In this document: in pieces, positions 8,319-17,211 of the stretch
Numbering within the stretch: position 1 is the first letter of the stretch
Layout of the letters: every line of letters starts with the position of its first letter
NCBI RefSeq assembly: GCF_004136555.1
Contig: NZ_NOIT01000001.1
Location: 186,001 to 250,000 of the forward strand
Direction of reading: 5' to 3'
DNA length: 64,000 nt
From: Kocuria carniphila
GTDB taxonomy: Bacteria > Actinomycetota > Actinomycetes > Actinomycetales > Micrococcaceae
Position numbers and translations under genes: made by a program
Notes under the pieces: model-generated
What the model was told of the DNA's origin: nothing
Databases searched by the model: none
Seen by the model: only the letters and a program-made list of their open reading frames with translations

Positions 8319-8354
8319 ATGGAACCCTCCTCAAGCGAAGTGGTGGAAAGCTGG

Positions 8355-9116
8355 TTACTTGGCCACGCTCATGTAGCGGTCGTAGCCTTCTTCTTCAAGG
8401 CGATCGGCCAACTCGGGGCCACCCTCGTCCACAATGCGGCCGTCCGCGAAGACGTGCACGAACTGCGGCTTGATGTAGCGCAGGATGCGGGTGTAGTGGG
8501 TGATCAGCATGATGCCGGTGTTCTGCTCGGTGAGCGCACGGTTCACGCCTTCGGAGACGACCTTGAGAGCATCCACGTCAAGACCGGAGTCGGTCTCGTC
8601 CAGCAGAGCGATCTTCGGGCGCAGCAGCTCCAGCTGGAGGATCTCGTGGCGCTTCTTCTCGCCGCCGGAGAAGCCTTCGTTGACGTTGCGCTGGATCATG
8701 GCCGGATCGATCTTCAGCTTCTCCATGGAAGCCTTCATGTCCTTGGTCCAGGTGCGCAGCGAGGGAGCCTCGCCGTCGATGGCGGTCTTGGCCGAACGCA
8801 GGAAGTTCGAGGTCGTCACGCCGGGGATCTCGACCGGGTACTGCATGGCCAGGAACAGACCGGCGCGGGCGCGCTCGTCCACGGACATCTCCAGGACGTT
8901 CTGGCCGTCCAGGGTCACGGACCCGGAATCGACCTGGAACTTGGGGTGACCGGCAATGGTGGAAGCCAGAGTGGACTTACCGGAACCGTTGGGGCCCATG
9001 ATCGCGTGCACTTCACCGGAATTGATGGTGAGGTTCACGCCCTTGAGGATGGGCTTGGTGGTCTCGTCGTCCAGGATGACGGACGCGTGGAGGTCCTTGA
9101 TCTCCAATACAGACAT
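8355..9116 (-). CDS. sufC: Fe-S cluster assembly ATPase SufC
   Basis: SufC is the ABC-type ATPase of the SufBCD scaffold and drives conformational change for cluster assembly on SufB-SufD. The 253-residue protein has Walker A GPNGSGKSTLAS near 40-51, signature FSGGEKKRHEIL near 150, and Walker B IALLDETDSGLD near 173-184. AAGGAGAA is well placed upstream of ATG 9116. It follows sufD directly after a 45-nt gap; the small ferredoxin-like gene that many Micrococcales carry here is absent. Confidence 0.96.
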   Translation of the reverse strand: MSVLEIKDLHASVILDDETTKPILKGVNLTINSGEVHAIMGPNGSGKSTLASTIAGHPKFQVDSGSVTLDGQNVLEMSVDERARAGLFLAMQYPVEIPGVTTSNFLRSAKTAIDGEAPSLRTWTKDMKASMEKLKIDPAMIQRNVNEGFSGGEKKRHEILQLELLRPKIALLDETDSGLDVDALKVVSEGVNRALTEQNTGIMLITHYTRILRYIKPQFVHVFADGRIVDEGGPELADRLEEEGYDRYMSVAK

Positions 9117-9161
9117 GTGGTGATTCTCCTTGGGTAAAAGTGTGTGTGGGCGGTCTACGAG

Positions 9162-10475
9162 TCAGTTCTCGTGACGCGCGAGCTCTTCTTCAACGCTGTT
9201 ACGCAGCTGTTCCTCGATGGACTCCACGCCGATCTGCTGGATGATCTCGAACAGGAAGCCACGAACCACCAGGCGGCGGGCGTCTTCCTCCGGGATACCG
9301 CGAGACATCAGGTAGTAGAGGTGCTCATCATCCAGCTGACCCGTGGTGGATGCGTGACCGGCACCGGCGATCAGGCCGGTTTCGATCTCCAGGTTGGGAA
9401 CGGAGTCCATGCGGGGTCCGTCGTTGAGGATCAGGTTGCGGTTGAGCTCGTAGGTGTCGGTGCCCTCGGCCTCGGCGCGGATCAGGACGTCGCCCACCCA
9501 CACGCCGTGCGCGTTTTCGCCCTGCAGTGCGGACTTGTAGGTCACGCGGGAGCGGCAGCGCGGCTGCGAGTGGTCCACGAACAGACGCGACTCGAGGTGC
9601 TGGCCCTCGTCCACGAAGGTCAGGCCGTACATTTCCACGTTGCCACCCTGGGCGGCAAAGCGGGTCGACGGCGTGACGCGCACCAGATCTCCACCGAGAG
9701 AGATCAGCACGTGCTTCAGGGAACCGTCACGCTGGATCTTCGCCTGCTGAGCGGACGCGTGCACCGAGTTGTCGTCCCATTCCTGGATCGACACGACGGT
9801 CAGCTTGGAGCCCTCGCCCACCTGGAACTCGACGTTCTGGGACAGCACGGCCTGGCCGCGGTGCCGCAGCACCACCAGGGCGCTGGAGTTGGCACCGGTC
9901 TCGATCACGATGTGCTGAGCCGCCGGGTCCATCGACGAACCGTTGATGTCGACCAGCAGCGGCTGATCGGCCTCGACGTTGGCCGGGACGGAGATGACGG
10001 TGGCCTCGGAGAAGGCGCTCCACGCGTTGGCGGAAACACGATCCTCCGGGATGCCTGCCTTACCGATGCGAGCGTCGTCGCGCCCCACGGTGGTCACGGT
10101 GACTTGGCCCTCGCCCGAGACGACCTCGACGGCGGGTGCCGCACCGGTCAGCTCAGTCTCGTCCAGGCCCTTGAGGCGCTTGAGCGGAGTGAACCGCCAG
10201 TCCTCGAGCTTGGAGGTCAGCTTGGGGAATTCTTCCACCTTGTAAGAGGAGAAACGGCCCGCGCGGGAGGAGTCCGGGACACCGGAGATGTCACCGTGCT
10301 TGGTGTGCTTGATCTCCGGCTCACCGGCCTGGTTGCGGCCCTCCTGGAGGACCTCACCTTCCTGGCTCATGCCCGGAATGGCAACGCGATCCTCACCCGT
10401 GGGGACACCGTCCACCTTGTCGGCGGCTTCTTTACCGTGTCGTACGGTCTGGTCGGTTGTGGACATATCAGCCAA
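9162..10475 (-). CDS. sufD: Fe-S cluster assembly protein SufD
   Basis: SufD is the beta-helix partner of SufB in the SufBC2D scaffold. The 437-residue protein shows the family's C-terminal block: [17 protein letters not shown], preceded by [14 protein letters not shown], with [16 protein letters not shown] before that. The start is taken as TTG 10475, which overlaps the sufB stop by 8 nt and has GAAGGA just upstream. ATG 10466 (MSTTDQ) is a good alternative. Together with sufB and sufC it forms the full scaffold complex. Confidence 0.94.
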   Translation of the reverse strand: MADMSTTDQTVRHGKEAADKVDGVPTGEDRVAIPGMSQEGEVLQEGRNQAGEPEIKHTKHGDISGVPDSSRAGRFSSYKVEEFPKLTSKLEDWRFTPLKRLKGLDETELTGAAPAVEVVSGEGQVTVTTVGRDDARIGKAGIPEDRVSANAWSAFSEATVISVPANVEADQPLLVDINGSSMDPAAQHIVIETGANSSALVVLRHRGQAVLSQNVEFQVGEGSKLTVVSIQEWDDNSVHASAQQAKIQRDGSLKHVLISLGGDLVRVTPSTRFAAQGGNVEMYGLTFVDEGQHLESRLFVDHSQPRCRSRVTYKSALQGENAHGVWVGDVLIRAEAEGTDTYELNRNLILNDGPRMDSVPNLEIETGLIAGAGHASTTGQLDDEHLYYLMSRGIPEEDARRLVVRGFLFEIIQQIGVESIEEQLRNSVEEELARHEN

Positions 10476-11943
10476 CGGATCCTTCCATCTGCAATTCGAT
10501 CAAGCGGTTGAGTTCAAGGGCGTACTCCATGGGCAGCTCGCGGGCGATCGGCTCCACGAAGCCGCGCACGATCATGGCCATGGCCTCTTCTTCGGCCATA
10601 CCGCGCTGCATGAGGTAGAACAGCTGCTCCTCGGACACACGGGAGACCGTGGCCTCATGGCCCATGGTGACGTCGTCCTCGCGGATGTCCACGTACGGGT
10701 AGGTGTCCGAACGGGAAATGGTGTCCACCAGCAAGGCGTCACACACCACGTTGGACTTGGAGTGCTTGGCACCCTCACGCACCTGGACCAGACCGCGGTA
10801 CGCGGAACGGCCACCGTTACGAGCCACCGACTTGGAGACGATGGAGGATGAGGTGTTCGGAGCAATGTGCACCATCTTGGAACCGGTGTCCTGGTGCTGG
10901 CCCTCGCCGGCGAACGCGATGGACAGGGTCTCACCGCGAGCGTGTTCACCGGTCATGTAGACGGCCGGGTACTTCTGGGTGACCTTGGAGCCGATGTTGC
11001 CGTCGACCCACTCCATGGTGGCACCCTCGTGTGCAATGGCGCGCTTGGTCACCAGGTTGTACACGTTGTTGGACCAGTTCTGGATGGTCGTGTAGCGAAC
11101 GCGAGCGTTCTTCTTGCAGATGATCTCCACCACGGCGGAGTGCAGGGAGTCCGTCTTGTAGATCGGCGCGGTGCAACCCTCGATGTAGTGAACGTAGGAG
11201 TCCTCATCGGCAATGATCAGGGTGCGCTCGAACTGGCCCATGTTCTCCGTGTTGATACGGAAGTAAGCCTGCAGCGGGATGTCCACGTGAACACCCTTGG
11301 GCACATACACGAATGAACCGCCGGACCATACGGCCGTGTTCAGCGCGGCGAACTTGTTGTCGCCCACCGGGATCACGGTGCCGAAGTACTCCTCGAAGAA
11401 CTCCGGGTGCTCCTTCAGCGCGGTGTCGGTGTCCATGAAGATGACGCCCTGGCGCTCCAGGTCCTCACGGATCTGGTGGTAGACCACCTCGGACTCGTAC
11501 TGAGCGGCCACACCGGCAACCAAGCGGTTACGCTCGGCCTCGGGGATGCCCAGCTTCTCGTACGTGTTGCGGATGTCCTCGGGCAACTCTTCCCACGAAC
11601 CGGCCTGCTGCTCGGTGGAACGCACGAAGTACTTGATGTTGTCGAAATCGATGCCGGACAGGTCCGCGCCCCACGTGGGCATGGGCTTGCGGTCGAAGAA
11701 CTTCAGGCCCTTCAGGCGCAGGTTGAGCATCCACTCGGGTTCGCTCTTCTTGCCCGAGATATCACGGACCACATCGGCGTCAACGCCGCGGCGTGCCGAG
11801 GCACCGGCGTCATTCTTGTCTGCCCAGCCGTACTGGTACTGGCCGATCCCCTCGAGCTCCGGGTTCATTTCCAGGATCTCGGAGATCACGGTGTCTTCTG
11901 GCTTGTTACCCGCGGTGTCTGCGGGAACGGTGCGCTCAGTCAT
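10468..11943 (-). CDS. sufB: Fe-S cluster assembly protein SufB
   Basis: SufB is the scaffold subunit on which the [Fe-S] cluster is built. The 491-residue protein contains [14 protein letters not shown], the conserved EGCTAPIYK segment and [20 protein letters not shown]. No intein is present, unlike some mycobacterial SufB proteins. ATG 11943 has AAGGAGGG about 6 nt upstream and overlaps the sufR stop by 8 nt, so regulator and scaffold are coupled. A longer frame upstream runs inside sufR and is not used. Confidence 0.97.
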   Translation of the reverse strand: MTERTVPADTAGNKPEDTVISEILEMNPELEGIGQYQYGWADKNDAGASARRGVDADVVRDISGKKSEPEWMLNLRLKGLKFFDRKPMPTWGADLSGIDFDNIKYFVRSTEQQAGSWEELPEDIRNTYEKLGIPEAERNRLVAGVAAQYESEVVYHQIREDLERQGVIFMDTDTALKEHPEFFEEYFGTVIPVGDNKFAALNTAVWSGGSFVYVPKGVHVDIPLQAYFRINTENMGQFERTLIIADEDSYVHYIEGCTAPIYKTDSLHSAVVEIICKKNARVRYTTIQNWSNNVYNLVTKRAIAHEGATMEWVDGNIGSKVTQKYPAVYMTGEHARGETLSIAFAGEGQHQDTGSKMVHIAPNTSSSIVSKSVARNGGRSAYRGLVQVREGAKHSKSNVVCDALLVDTISRSDTYPYVDIREDDVTMGHEATVSRVSEEQLFYLMQRGMAEEEAMAMIVRGFVEPIARELPMEYALELNRLIELQMEGSVG

Positions 11944-12703
11944 GACAACCCTCCTTGTCGTGCGGTTGTTGGTTAGTTGTGGTGGTCGATGCCGTTGAGC
12001 GGCGCTGCAACGGTACGTGTGTGGTGCAAACATGCGCACCGGCGGCCATGGTCGACAGCCTGCGCACGTCCACGCCCAGCAACTGGGCGATCATGGACGT
12101 TTCCAGTTCGCAAAAATCGGGGTATTCCGTGGCGATTTCACGCACGGGGCAGTGGCCCTGGCACAGCTGGGCCGAGCGCATGCTCACGCCCTTGGGACCT
12201 CGGGGGGTCACCACGGTGTGGGAGGCGGCAAAGCCATCACGGCTCATTTCGGCGGTCAAGGCGTTGAGGCGATCTTCGACGTCGGGCCCGGCCGCGTTGA
12301 TCACGGGACGGTACCTTTCCGACATCTCTTGGATGCGTTCGGCCACGAATTCGTGGACCAGTTCTTCGCCGCCGGTCTCCTCAAGGGTGTGCATGGCCTT
12401 ACGAGCCAGGCTGAGGTAGTCGTTACCGAGTTGGTCGTGGCCTTCCGCGGCCACCACGTAGCGGCGCGCCGGACGACCGGCACCGCCCTGGGTGGTGCGG
12501 ACCAGTGACACTTCAATGATCTGTTCGGCCTCGAGGGCGTCCAAGTGCCTGCGCACAGCAGCCGGAGTGAGCCCCAGATCCTTGGCAATCTGCGCCGCGG
12601 AGACGGGACCGTGAGCAAGCACCAGAGACAGCACCCGCGAACGAGTGGTCTCGTCGTGGTCTGCGCGCACCGGAGTGGCGTGTTCCGTTGCTTGGGAACT
12701 CAT
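11936..12703 (-). CDS. sufR: SufR-type Fe-S-sensing transcriptional regulator of the suf operon
   Basis: A 255-residue ArsR/DeoR-like winged-helix regulator. The N-terminal HTH (about 20-75) has [20 protein letters not shown] and [15 protein letters not shown]. The C-terminal half carries the cysteines expected to bind an Fe-S cluster: CQGHC near 195, DFCE near 210 and VCTT near 235. Known SufR proteins repress suf when clusters are plentiful. It is the first gene of the operon and its stop overlaps sufB. The ATG 12703 start fits the homology; the longer frame upstream has no support. The operator was not identified. Confidence 0.92.
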   Translation of the reverse strand: MSSQATEHATPVRADHDETTRSRVLSLVLAHGPVSAAQIAKDLGLTPAAVRRHLDALEAEQIIEVSLVRTTQGGAGRPARRYVVAAEGHDQLGNDYLSLARKAMHTLEETGGEELVHEFVAERIQEMSERYRPVINAAGPDVEDRLNALTAEMSRDGFAASHTVVTPRGPKGVSMRSAQLCQGHCPVREIATEYPDFCELETSMIAQLLGVDVRRLSTMAAGAHVCTTHVPLQRRSTASTTTTNQQPHDKEGCHD

Positions 12704-12892
12704 ACTGTGTGGGACATCCTCAAGATTGATTGCGTTGCGGGCCTTGTCGATGCTCGGCCTCTGGTCACGATCCACACCTGGGCGGATCTGCAATACACAA
12801 CAAGGATATGCGCTAATCCATTCCCAATCCAACACGGCCCTCCGATCCGCGAATGGGAGCCGTCTCACACGAGAGGTTCGGGTGTCACCGCA

Positions 12893-12898
12893 TAGACT
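12893..12898 (+). promoter_or_regulatory. -10 box of the ABC-2 exporter operon (leaderless)
   Basis: TAGACT is followed by 6 nt and then GTG at 12905; GTG 12902 is only 3 nt away. No Shine-Dalgarno sequence is present. The spacing supports GTG 12905 as the start. Confidence 0.5.
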
Positions 12899-12904
12899 GT
12901 CGTG

Positions 12905-13906
12905 GTGCTGAACCACCCTGCTCCCACACAGTCTGCACCGGATTTCGACGCCGGTTCCCAGGTTCCGGCTCTCCACATCACGGATCTGTCCAAAAAGTTC
13001 GAGCGCAGGGGTCGGCAGGTGCACGCGGTGCGCGGGCTCAGCATGGCGGCCCACCGCGGGCAGGTCACTGCACTCCTGGGAGCCAACGGCGCCGGCAAAA
13101 CCACCACATTGCAGTGCGCTCAGGGTCTGTTGCGCCCGTCGTCGGGCACCGTACGGCTGCTGGACGAAAACCCGTGGCAGGCCTCGCCAGAACTGCGTGC
13201 TCGCGTGGGCGTCATGCTGCAGGACGGTGGACTCCCCCAGGCCGTGCGCCCCATGGAATTACTGCGCCATGTGAGCCGGCTGTACAAGGAACCCCGGCCG
13301 GTGAACGAATTGGTCGATTTATTGGGTATCGAGCCGTTCGCCACCACCTCGATCCGGCGCCTGTCCGGTGGCCAGCGCCAGCGCGTGGGACTGGCCGCCG
13401 CGCTCATCGGCCGCCCCGACGTCCTCTTCCTGGACGAGCCCTCCGCGGGTCTTGATCCCCAGTCGCGTCAGATCGTGTTCGACCTGATTACCCAGTTACG
13501 CGATGCCGGCACCTGCATCATTTTGACCACCCACCTCATGGACGACGCCGCTCGGCTGGCCGACTACGTCTACATCGTTCATCACGGCTCGGTCGCCGCG
13601 CAGGGAACGGTGGCGGACCTGGTCAGCGCGGAACAGCACGCGCCCGTGGTCATGACCGTGACGTTGCCCGAGGCCCGTGCTAGGGACTTGCGCGAGCGCC
13701 CACCGTGGCAGGCAGAGTCCTTCCGCGACATTGAATGGACCGTTAAGGACCGCACCGTGACACTCACGGGTGAACTTACGGCACCCCAGATTCGCGACAT
13801 CACGGAATGGGCCACCCTGGATGATTCCGTTCCCGAAGCCCTCAGCGTGCAGCCCCGTTCCTTGGAGGACGTGTTCTTGGAAGTCTCAGGAAGTGATCCC
13901 CGATGA
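12905..13906 (+). CDS. ABC-2 type exporter ATP-binding protein
   Basis: The 333-residue cytoplasmic ATPase of a two-gene exporter. Walker A is GANGAGKTTTLQC near 60-72, signature RRLSGGQRQRVGLA near 160, and Walker B DVLFLDEPSAGLDPQSR near 180, followed by ILTTHLMDDAARLADYV. A C-terminal extension of about 90 residues is typical of DrrA-type ATPases. The permease begins inside the last codons (4-nt overlap). In related genomes this pair also lies between sufR and ctaA, so a link to respiration or heme handling is possible, but the substrate is unknown. Confidence 0.92.
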   Translation: MLNHPAPTQSAPDFDAGSQVPALHITDLSKKFERRGRQVHAVRGLSMAAHRGQVTALLGANGAGKTTTLQCAQGLLRPSSGTVRLLDENPWQASPELRARVGVMLQDGGLPQAVRPMELLRHVSRLYKEPRPVNELVDLLGIEPFATTSIRRLSGGQRQRVGLAAALIGRPDVLFLDEPSAGLDPQSRQIVFDLITQLRDAGTCIILTTHLMDDAARLADYVYIVHHGSVAAQGTVADLVSAEQHAPVVMTVTLPEARARDLRERPPWQAESFRDIEWTVKDRTVTLTGELTAPQIRDITEWATLDDSVPEALSVQPRSLEDVFLEVSGSDPR

Positions 13907-14685
13907 GCACTCTGGCCCCAGCCGCTCAACAGTCCACTCGCGCCGCGAGCCTACCCACCCGGGTCGCGGCACAAGCCCGCTACGAGACCGTCACCATGGT
14001 GCGCAACGGGGAGCAGTTCCTGCTGCTCATCATCCTGCCGATCCTGGCACTGATCGGTCTCACGGTCACGGACCTGCTCGATTCGTTCCGGCCCGACGGC
14101 GCCACCCGCCTGGACGTTGCCGTGCCCGGCGTGCTCGTGCTGTGTGTGATCTCCAGTGCGTTCTCGGGCCAGGGCATCCAAACCGGTTTCGACCGCCGAT
14201 ACGGTGTGCTCCGCTACCTGTCCACCACTCCCTTGGGCCGCGGCGGCCTGATTGCCGGAAAACTGCTCGCCATCATCGTGGTACTGGCCCTGCAGTACAT
14301 CCTGATCGGCGGCACTGCCGCACTCATGGGATGGCGCCCGGACCCACTGGCCGTGCTCGGCTCCATTCCATTTCTGCTCCTCGTGGCTGTGGCCTTCACC
14401 GGAGTGGGCATGCTGATCGCCGGCACGCTGCGCGCCGAGGCCACCCTGGCGATCCTCAATCTTGTGTGGGTCGCGCTTGCCGCCGGTGGAGGCGTGCTGT
14501 TCCCCACCTCCGCGTTGCCGGGTTGGATCTCCTGGCTGGTCGATCTGCTGCCCTCCGCTGCCGCGGGTGAGTTGCTCCGCAGCTGTTTCTTGGCAGGCCA
14601 GTTCGCCCTACTGCCCGCTCTGGTTCTGGCCGTCTGGGCAGTGCTCAGCTGGGCCGCGACTGTGAAGTGGTTCAAGTGGGTTTAG
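13903..14685 (+). CDS. ABC-2 type exporter permease
   Basis: A 260-residue membrane protein with about six hydrophobic helices, the partner of the upstream ATPase. LLLIILPILALIGLTV forms the first helix, and the FDRRYGVLRYLSTTPLGRGG loop after helix 2 is typical of ABC-2 permeases, where it contacts the ATPase. ATG 13903 overlaps the upstream stop by 4 nt. The substrate cannot be inferred. Confidence 0.9.
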   Translation: MSTLAPAAQQSTRAASLPTRVAAQARYETVTMVRNGEQFLLLIILPILALIGLTVTDLLDSFRPDGATRLDVAVPGVLVLCVISSAFSGQGIQTGFDRRYGVLRYLSTTPLGRGGLIAGKLLAIIVVLALQYILIGGTAALMGWRPDPLAVLGSIPFLLLVAVAFTGVGMLIAGTLRAEATLAILNLVWVALAAGGGVLFPTSALPGWISWLVDLLPSAAAGELLRSCFLAGQFALLPALVLAVWAVLSWAATVKWFKWV

Positions 14686-14792
14686 GCCCACTCTGCTGTT
14701 CAAACCGCTGGGCGCTCCCTTGCGTGCTTCGAGGCCCAGGCTGACACCCGAATCGACGCTCGATCCGTTGAGCTGATTCCCCGGCTCGGCCG

Positions 14793-14798
14793 CTAGAC
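14793..14798 (+). promoter_or_regulatory. Probable -10 box of ctaA
   Basis: TAGACT lies in the 150-nt gap before ctaA. The leader would be about 35 nt. No clear -35 is seen. Confidence 0.35.
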
Positions 14799-14836
14799 TT
14801 TCCCTACCTCATCCACCAGCATCTGGAAGCACCGCC

Positions 14837-15850
14837 ATGTCTGCCACCGTTTCCCCGTCCGCCACCGACAACTTCTGGTGGCCTTCCACCGTGACCCCTT
14901 GGGTTCGCGCGCTGGCCATCGCGTCCCTGGTGGCCAACAGCCTCCTGATCCTCACCGGTGGTCTGGTCCGGCTCACCGGCTCCGGGCTCGGTTGCCCCAC
15001 ATGGCCCCGCTGCACCGACGATTCTTGGACCAATACCCCGGAAATGGGCATCCACGGACTCATTGAGTTCGGTAACCGCTTGCTCACGTTCGTGCTGGCG
15101 GTTGTCGCCGTCCTGACGTTCATCGCCGTGTTGCGCCTGCGTCATGAGTTCCCCCGGATGTTTCTCTTCGCCTTGCTCCTGGGTATCGGCATTCCCGTGC
15201 AGGCGCTGATCGGTGGCATCACCGTGCTGGTACAGCTGCACCCCTTGGTGGTGGGCGTGCACTATATCGTCTCGGCCATCATGATCTCGCTGGCCACGCT
15301 CCTGGTTCTCGATACACGCAGAGCAAGCCTGGCCACCGTGGCCTACGCGCAACGCCCCGGTCAGCTCCCCGGACGAGAGAAGACCGTCCGCATTCTCGCC
15401 ACGGCCGTGGGTGTGCTGTCCGCAATGATCCTCTACGTGGGCACCCTGGTCACCGGCACCGGCCCCCACGCCGGCGATGAGGACTCCGCCCGTCTCGCCT
15501 TCGAACCCCGTCTGATCACCTTCACTCACGTGGTTCCCGTGTACTTGATCGTCGCCGCTGTGATCATCGCCCTGATCCTGGGCATGAAGCAGAACTGGCC
15601 CAAGGTCCTCGTCCGCGCGTACGTGCTGCTGGCGGGTGTCCTGGTGCTGCAGGCCCTGGTCGGTTACTACCAGTACCTCAACAACGTGCCGATTTTGTCC
15701 GTGGCCATCCACATGGTGCTTTCGGCCATCATGATCTGGGCAGCCACTCGCGTGTGCTCCATCAGTTTCCAGGTCACCAAGGATCCCACCGAGGCCAACG
15801 CCGATCGCGCCATCGCCCGCGACAGCGACGTCACGGAGCCGGTCCTCTAA
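14837..15850 (+). CDS. ctaA: Heme A synthase (COX15/CtaA)
   Basis: This enzyme hydroxylates the C8 methyl of heme O to make heme A for aa3-type cytochrome c oxidase. The 337-residue protein has about eight hydrophobic helices. GGLVRLTGSGLGCPTWPRC holds the Cys-x5-Cys pair of the first periplasmic loop. EFGNRLLTF, LVVGVHYIVS, ITFTHVVPVYL and IHMVLSAIMIW carry conserved histidines likely to ligate hemes. ctaB, which supplies its heme O substrate, lies 1.4 kb downstream on the other strand, separated by an unrelated lyase-family gene. Confidence 0.93.
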   Translation: MSATVSPSATDNFWWPSTVTPWVRALAIASLVANSLLILTGGLVRLTGSGLGCPTWPRCTDDSWTNTPEMGIHGLIEFGNRLLTFVLAVVAVLTFIAVLRLRHEFPRMFLFALLLGIGIPVQALIGGITVLVQLHPLVVGVHYIVSAIMISLATLLVLDTRRASLATVAYAQRPGQLPGREKTVRILATAVGVLSAMILYVGTLVTGTGPHAGDEDSARLAFEPRLITFTHVVPVYLIVAAVIIALILGMKQNWPKVLVRAYVLLAGVLVLQALVGYYQYLNNVPILSVAIHMVLSAIMIWAATRVCSISFQVTKDPTEANADRAIARDSDVTEPVL

Positions 15851-15863
15851 GTCAGCCAGCAAT

Positions 15864-15925
15864 CACCTGAGGTGCCGTTAGAGCCCTTCCGCGCAAGCAG
15901 AAAGGTCATAACGGCACCTCTAGTG
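15864..15925. repeat. Palindromic intergenic repeat, copy 1 of the CACCTGAGGTG family
   Basis: The unit starts CACCTGAGGTGCCGTTA. GAGGTGCCGTTA (15869-15880) pairs perfectly with TAACGGCACCTC (15909-15920) over 12 bp around a 28-nt loop containing GAGCCCTTCC and AGAAAGG. Related units lie at 16010, 27002 and 27360. Confidence 0.75.
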
Positions 15926-16009
15926 TTTGGCGAAGTCTTAACGACACATCAAATGCTCAGAACCCCTGTCCCGCGGATCATTTCTCAGGTGTTGGAAGAA
16001 CCGCCGCTT

Positions 16010-16073
16010 ACACCTGAGGTGCCGGAGGAACCCTCCAGGGGCGGCAGAAAGGTCGCAACGGCTCCTCAGGTGT
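16010..16073. repeat. Palindromic intergenic repeat, copy 2 of the CACCTGAGGTG family
   Basis: The arms ACACCTGAGGTGCCG (16010-16024) and CGGCTCCTCAGGTGT (16059-16073) pair with one mismatch in 15. The loop shares GGAACCCTCC and GGCAGAAAGG with the other copies, and the flank TCATGAAGGGTTC matches the flank of copies 3 and 4. Confidence 0.75.
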
Positions 16074-16166
16074 CATGAAGGGTTCTAAGGACCCCTCATA
16101 TGTCGGGCCACGTACCCGGTACCGAGCGGCGCGAGGCGACCGAGCGGCGTCGTCGATCGAAAGTGG

Positions 16167-17081
16167 TCAGTCCGCGATGTGTGGGGCGGCGGAGCGCAGT
16201 TGTTCCACGGCGTCGGCAAGGAGGCGCTTGCTGCGGGTGGGAATCGGCAGCAAAGGGCGACGAGGTGCGCCGGTGCGGACTCCGCACACTTCGGCCAGGG
16301 CGTAAAGCGCGGACAGTGGGCGTTCGTAACCCATGAGTTGCATGAGTGGTGCCAACGTGGCGCTCCACAACGCGGCCTCGTTGGCGCGATGGTGGATGAC
16401 CGCGCGGTGGAAGGCCACGAACTCTGGAGCCAGCAGCGCCGCCATGCCGGTGTGCCACGGGGCCATCGGGTAGTCGGACACAATGATCTGGTCGCCACTC
16501 ACCCCGTGGACCGTGGTGGGATCCGCTCGCTGGGAGTAGAGCAGCTGCCGCGAGTGGAAGAGCCGACCCGTGGCCACGGTGTCCTTGAAGGCCACCACGT
16601 TGTCCAGCCAGGACAATTCCGCGGCCAGCTCCACAGGGTAGTTGAAGCCCGTGGTCTCCGGGTTGTTGTACAGGCACAGCGGCAGCGACAGTGAGGACGC
16701 AACCGTCTCGACCTGATCCGCAATCTCCTGCGAAACCAGCGGAATGTAGCTGAGGGGGTTGAGCACCAGCCCGTCCGCGCCGTTGTTCTCCGCCGCGTAG
16801 GCCATGGTCATGACCTCGCGGGTGGTCATCGCGGAGATTCCGACCCCCACGGGTGTTTCCGAGCCCGACGCCGCGTCAACGGCCACCTTGACGACCTGGG
16901 CACGTTCTTCGGCGCTCAAGTACGCGAAGCTGCCGGAGGTTCCCAGGACCACCACGCCGTCCACGCCGCTGCGCGCCAACTTGGCCACGCTGAGCTCCAA
17001 TGACTCCAGGTCCAAACCGCCGCCCGGCAAGAAGGGCGTGATGGGGTAGGCAATGACACCGGAAAAAGTCATGGACTGCAT
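16167..17081 (-). CDS. Dihydrodipicolinate synthase/N-acetylneuraminate lyase family protein
   Basis: A 304-residue class I aldolase-type TIM barrel. The Schiff-base Lys166 is in NVVAFKDT, the active-site Tyr138 in LCLYNNPETTG, and the family GTTGE-like loop reads GTSGSFAYLSAEER near 47-60. This altered loop argues against the housekeeping DapA and for a different aldolase or lyase, perhaps for a keto-sugar acid. The gene is alone, inserted between ctaA and ctaB. ATG 17081 has TAAACT 6 nt upstream; MTFSG at 17072 is an alternative. A 13-bp palindrome at 17105-17117 may be its operator. Confidence 0.87.
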   Translation of the reverse strand: MQSMTFSGVIAYPITPFLPGGGLDLESLELSVAKLARSGVDGVVVLGTSGSFAYLSAEERAQVVKVAVDAASGSETPVGVGISAMTTREVMTMAYAAENNGADGLVLNPLSYIPLVSQEIADQVETVASSLSLPLCLYNNPETTGFNYPVELAAELSWLDNVVAFKDTVATGRLFHSRQLLYSQRADPTTVHGVSGDQIIVSDYPMAPWHTGMAALLAPEFVAFHRAVIHHRANEAALWSATLAPLMQLMGYERPLSALYALAEVCGVRTGAPRRPLLPIPTRSKRLLADAVEQLRSAAPHIAD

Positions 17082-17087
17082 GGAGCT

Positions 17088-17117
17088 AGTTTAGGTGAGC
17101 CTTACACGGATTCCGTG
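17088..17117 (-). promoter_or_regulatory. Promoter and candidate operator of the DapA-family gene
   Basis: A minus-strand TAAACT -10 (17093-17088) lies 6 nt before the ATG. The palindrome CACGGATTCCGTG (17105-17117) overlaps the -35 position, as expected for a repressor or activator site. No regulator gene is adjacent. Confidence 0.4.
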
Positions 17118-17211
17118 ACAAGGAACGACGCCCGCGAGTCAGGAAGTCCGCGCAGCGGGTACCGTCAGTCCGCGCCCGGCCAGTTGGTGGCGGCGGGTCA
17201 GGAACCGAGGA

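Larger units (their letters stand above)
15851..16166. other. Non-coding convergent intergenic region with palindromic repeats
   Basis: A 316-nt gap between convergent genes without a convincing coding region. It contains two hairpin units of the CACCTGAGGTGCCG family (15864-15925 and 16010-16073) and a further half-arm, CTCAGGTGTTGGAAGAACC at 15984-16002. Confidence 0.65.

Noticed and set aside
8049-10511. Long plus-strand open frames opposite sufT, sufC and sufD
   Set aside because: Mirror frames of well-conserved minus-strand genes in GC-rich DNA, with no motifs or ribosome sites.
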